In this document: positions 6,162 through 6,496 of the stretch, piece after piece
Position numbering within the stretch: the first letter of the stretch is position 1
Layout: the number at the start of each line of letters is the position of its first letter
NCBI GenBank assembly: GCA_904502135.1
Contig: CAJGDE010000103.1
Coordinates: 1 to 6,496 of the forward strand
Source: Kiritimatiellia bacterium
GTDB lineage: Bacteria; Verrucomicrobiota; Kiritimatiellia; RFP12; UBA1067
Reading direction: 5' to 3'
Length of the DNA: 6,496 bases
Program-made: the position numbers and the translations under genes
Notes under the pieces: generated by a model
The model's input: only the letters and a program-made list of their open reading frames with translations
Database searches by the model: none
Told to the model about the DNA's origin: nothing

Positions 6162-6496
6162 ATGAATAAAATATTGACTATGCTTTTCGCGGTAGCGGGC
6201 GTTTTCTCGTCGCAGGCGACGATTTACTACGCTTCCCCGGGCGGTACTGCCGAGGCCGACTGCTTGAGCGAGGCGACGGCCGGTGACATCTATACCGCCA
6301 TCTCCAAAGCAAAAGCGAGCGGCGATATTATCCAGCTCGCCGAAGGGCCGTATCAAATAACAACTTCTCCTGTAACTTTGAGCGTTGCCGGCATAACGCT
6401 TAAAGGTGCGGATGAAGAAGACGCTACAAAAACGGTACTTTTAGGACCAGGAACGACAAAAAATATGACTGGCGTTGTCGTTACAAAAAAAGCGAC
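6162..6496 (+). CDS. Exported right-handed beta-helix protein, N-terminal part (runs off window)
   Basis: An open frame from the ATG at 6162 continues to the window edge without a stop, giving 111 complete codons. Residues 1-19 form a typical signal peptide (MNKILTMLFAVAGVFSSQA, likely cut after SQA). The mature start IYYASPGGTAEADC, then AISKAKASGDIIQLAEGPYQI (in two adjoining pieces: AISKAKASGD and IIQLAEGPYQI) and VTLSVAGITLKGA, is the usual opening of right-handed parallel beta-helix proteins of the pectate-lyase-like fold: a short strand, a helix with 'A..GD.I.L..G.Y', then the first coil. Such proteins can be polysaccharide lyases, carbohydrate-binding proteins or large surface proteins; the missing C-terminus would decide. 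It lies 13 bases after gene 2 with its own Shine-Dalgarno site and no terminator between, so it is probably co-transcribed. Confidence 0.75.
   Translation, partial: MNKILTMLFAVAGVFSSQATIYYASPGGTAEADCLSEATAGDIYTAISKAKASGDIIQLAEGPYQITTSPVTLSVAGITLKGADEEDATKTVLLGPGTTKNMTGVVVTKKA

Overview
The window looks like part of a secreted polysaccharide-degradation locus from an anaerobic or gut-type bacterium of the PVC group. The best guess is Kiritimatiellota, Lentisphaerae or another Verrucomicrobiota lineage. This rests on three things: tandem large DUF4838 (GH67-like) secreted proteins, a secreted right-handed beta-helix protein next to them, and usable Shine-Dalgarno sites before the second and third genes, which argues somewhat against Bacteroidetes. 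The taxonomic call is inference only.

Layout. Positions 1-605 hold no convincing protein gene. Positions 1-480 are GC-rich and dense in inverted repeats. They include two alternative small hairpins near 77-107, a 15-base palindrome at 123-137, a 12-base direct repeat spaced 22 bases apart at 239-272, and a 161-nt, nearly end-to-end stem-loop at 307-467 flanked by 7-base direct repeats. Positions 481-605 are AT-rich. They carry an 8-bp dyad and an extended -10 promoter (TGGTATAAT at 589-597) placed so close to the ATG at 606 that the transcript should be leaderless or nearly so.

From 606 to the end, three genes on the plus strand are packed as one apparent operon. The first (606-3392) and second (3389-6148) overlap by four bases (ATGA). 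The third begins 13 bases after the second and runs off the window. Genes 1 and 2 are diverged paralogues sharing a signal peptide, a GH67-N-like domain, a DUF4838 domain with a CxCxxC motif, and a helical region. They carry different C-terminal modules: gene 1 has a duplicated beta-sandwich-like unit, and gene 2 has what looks like a five-bladed GH43-type beta-propeller. Gene 3 is the N-terminus of an exported beta-helix (pectate-lyase-like fold) protein.

Together the products would act outside the cytoplasm on a complex glycan. The substrate cannot be read from the sequence. The points most worth following are the 161-nt stem-loop element and the DUF4838-plus-propeller fusion.
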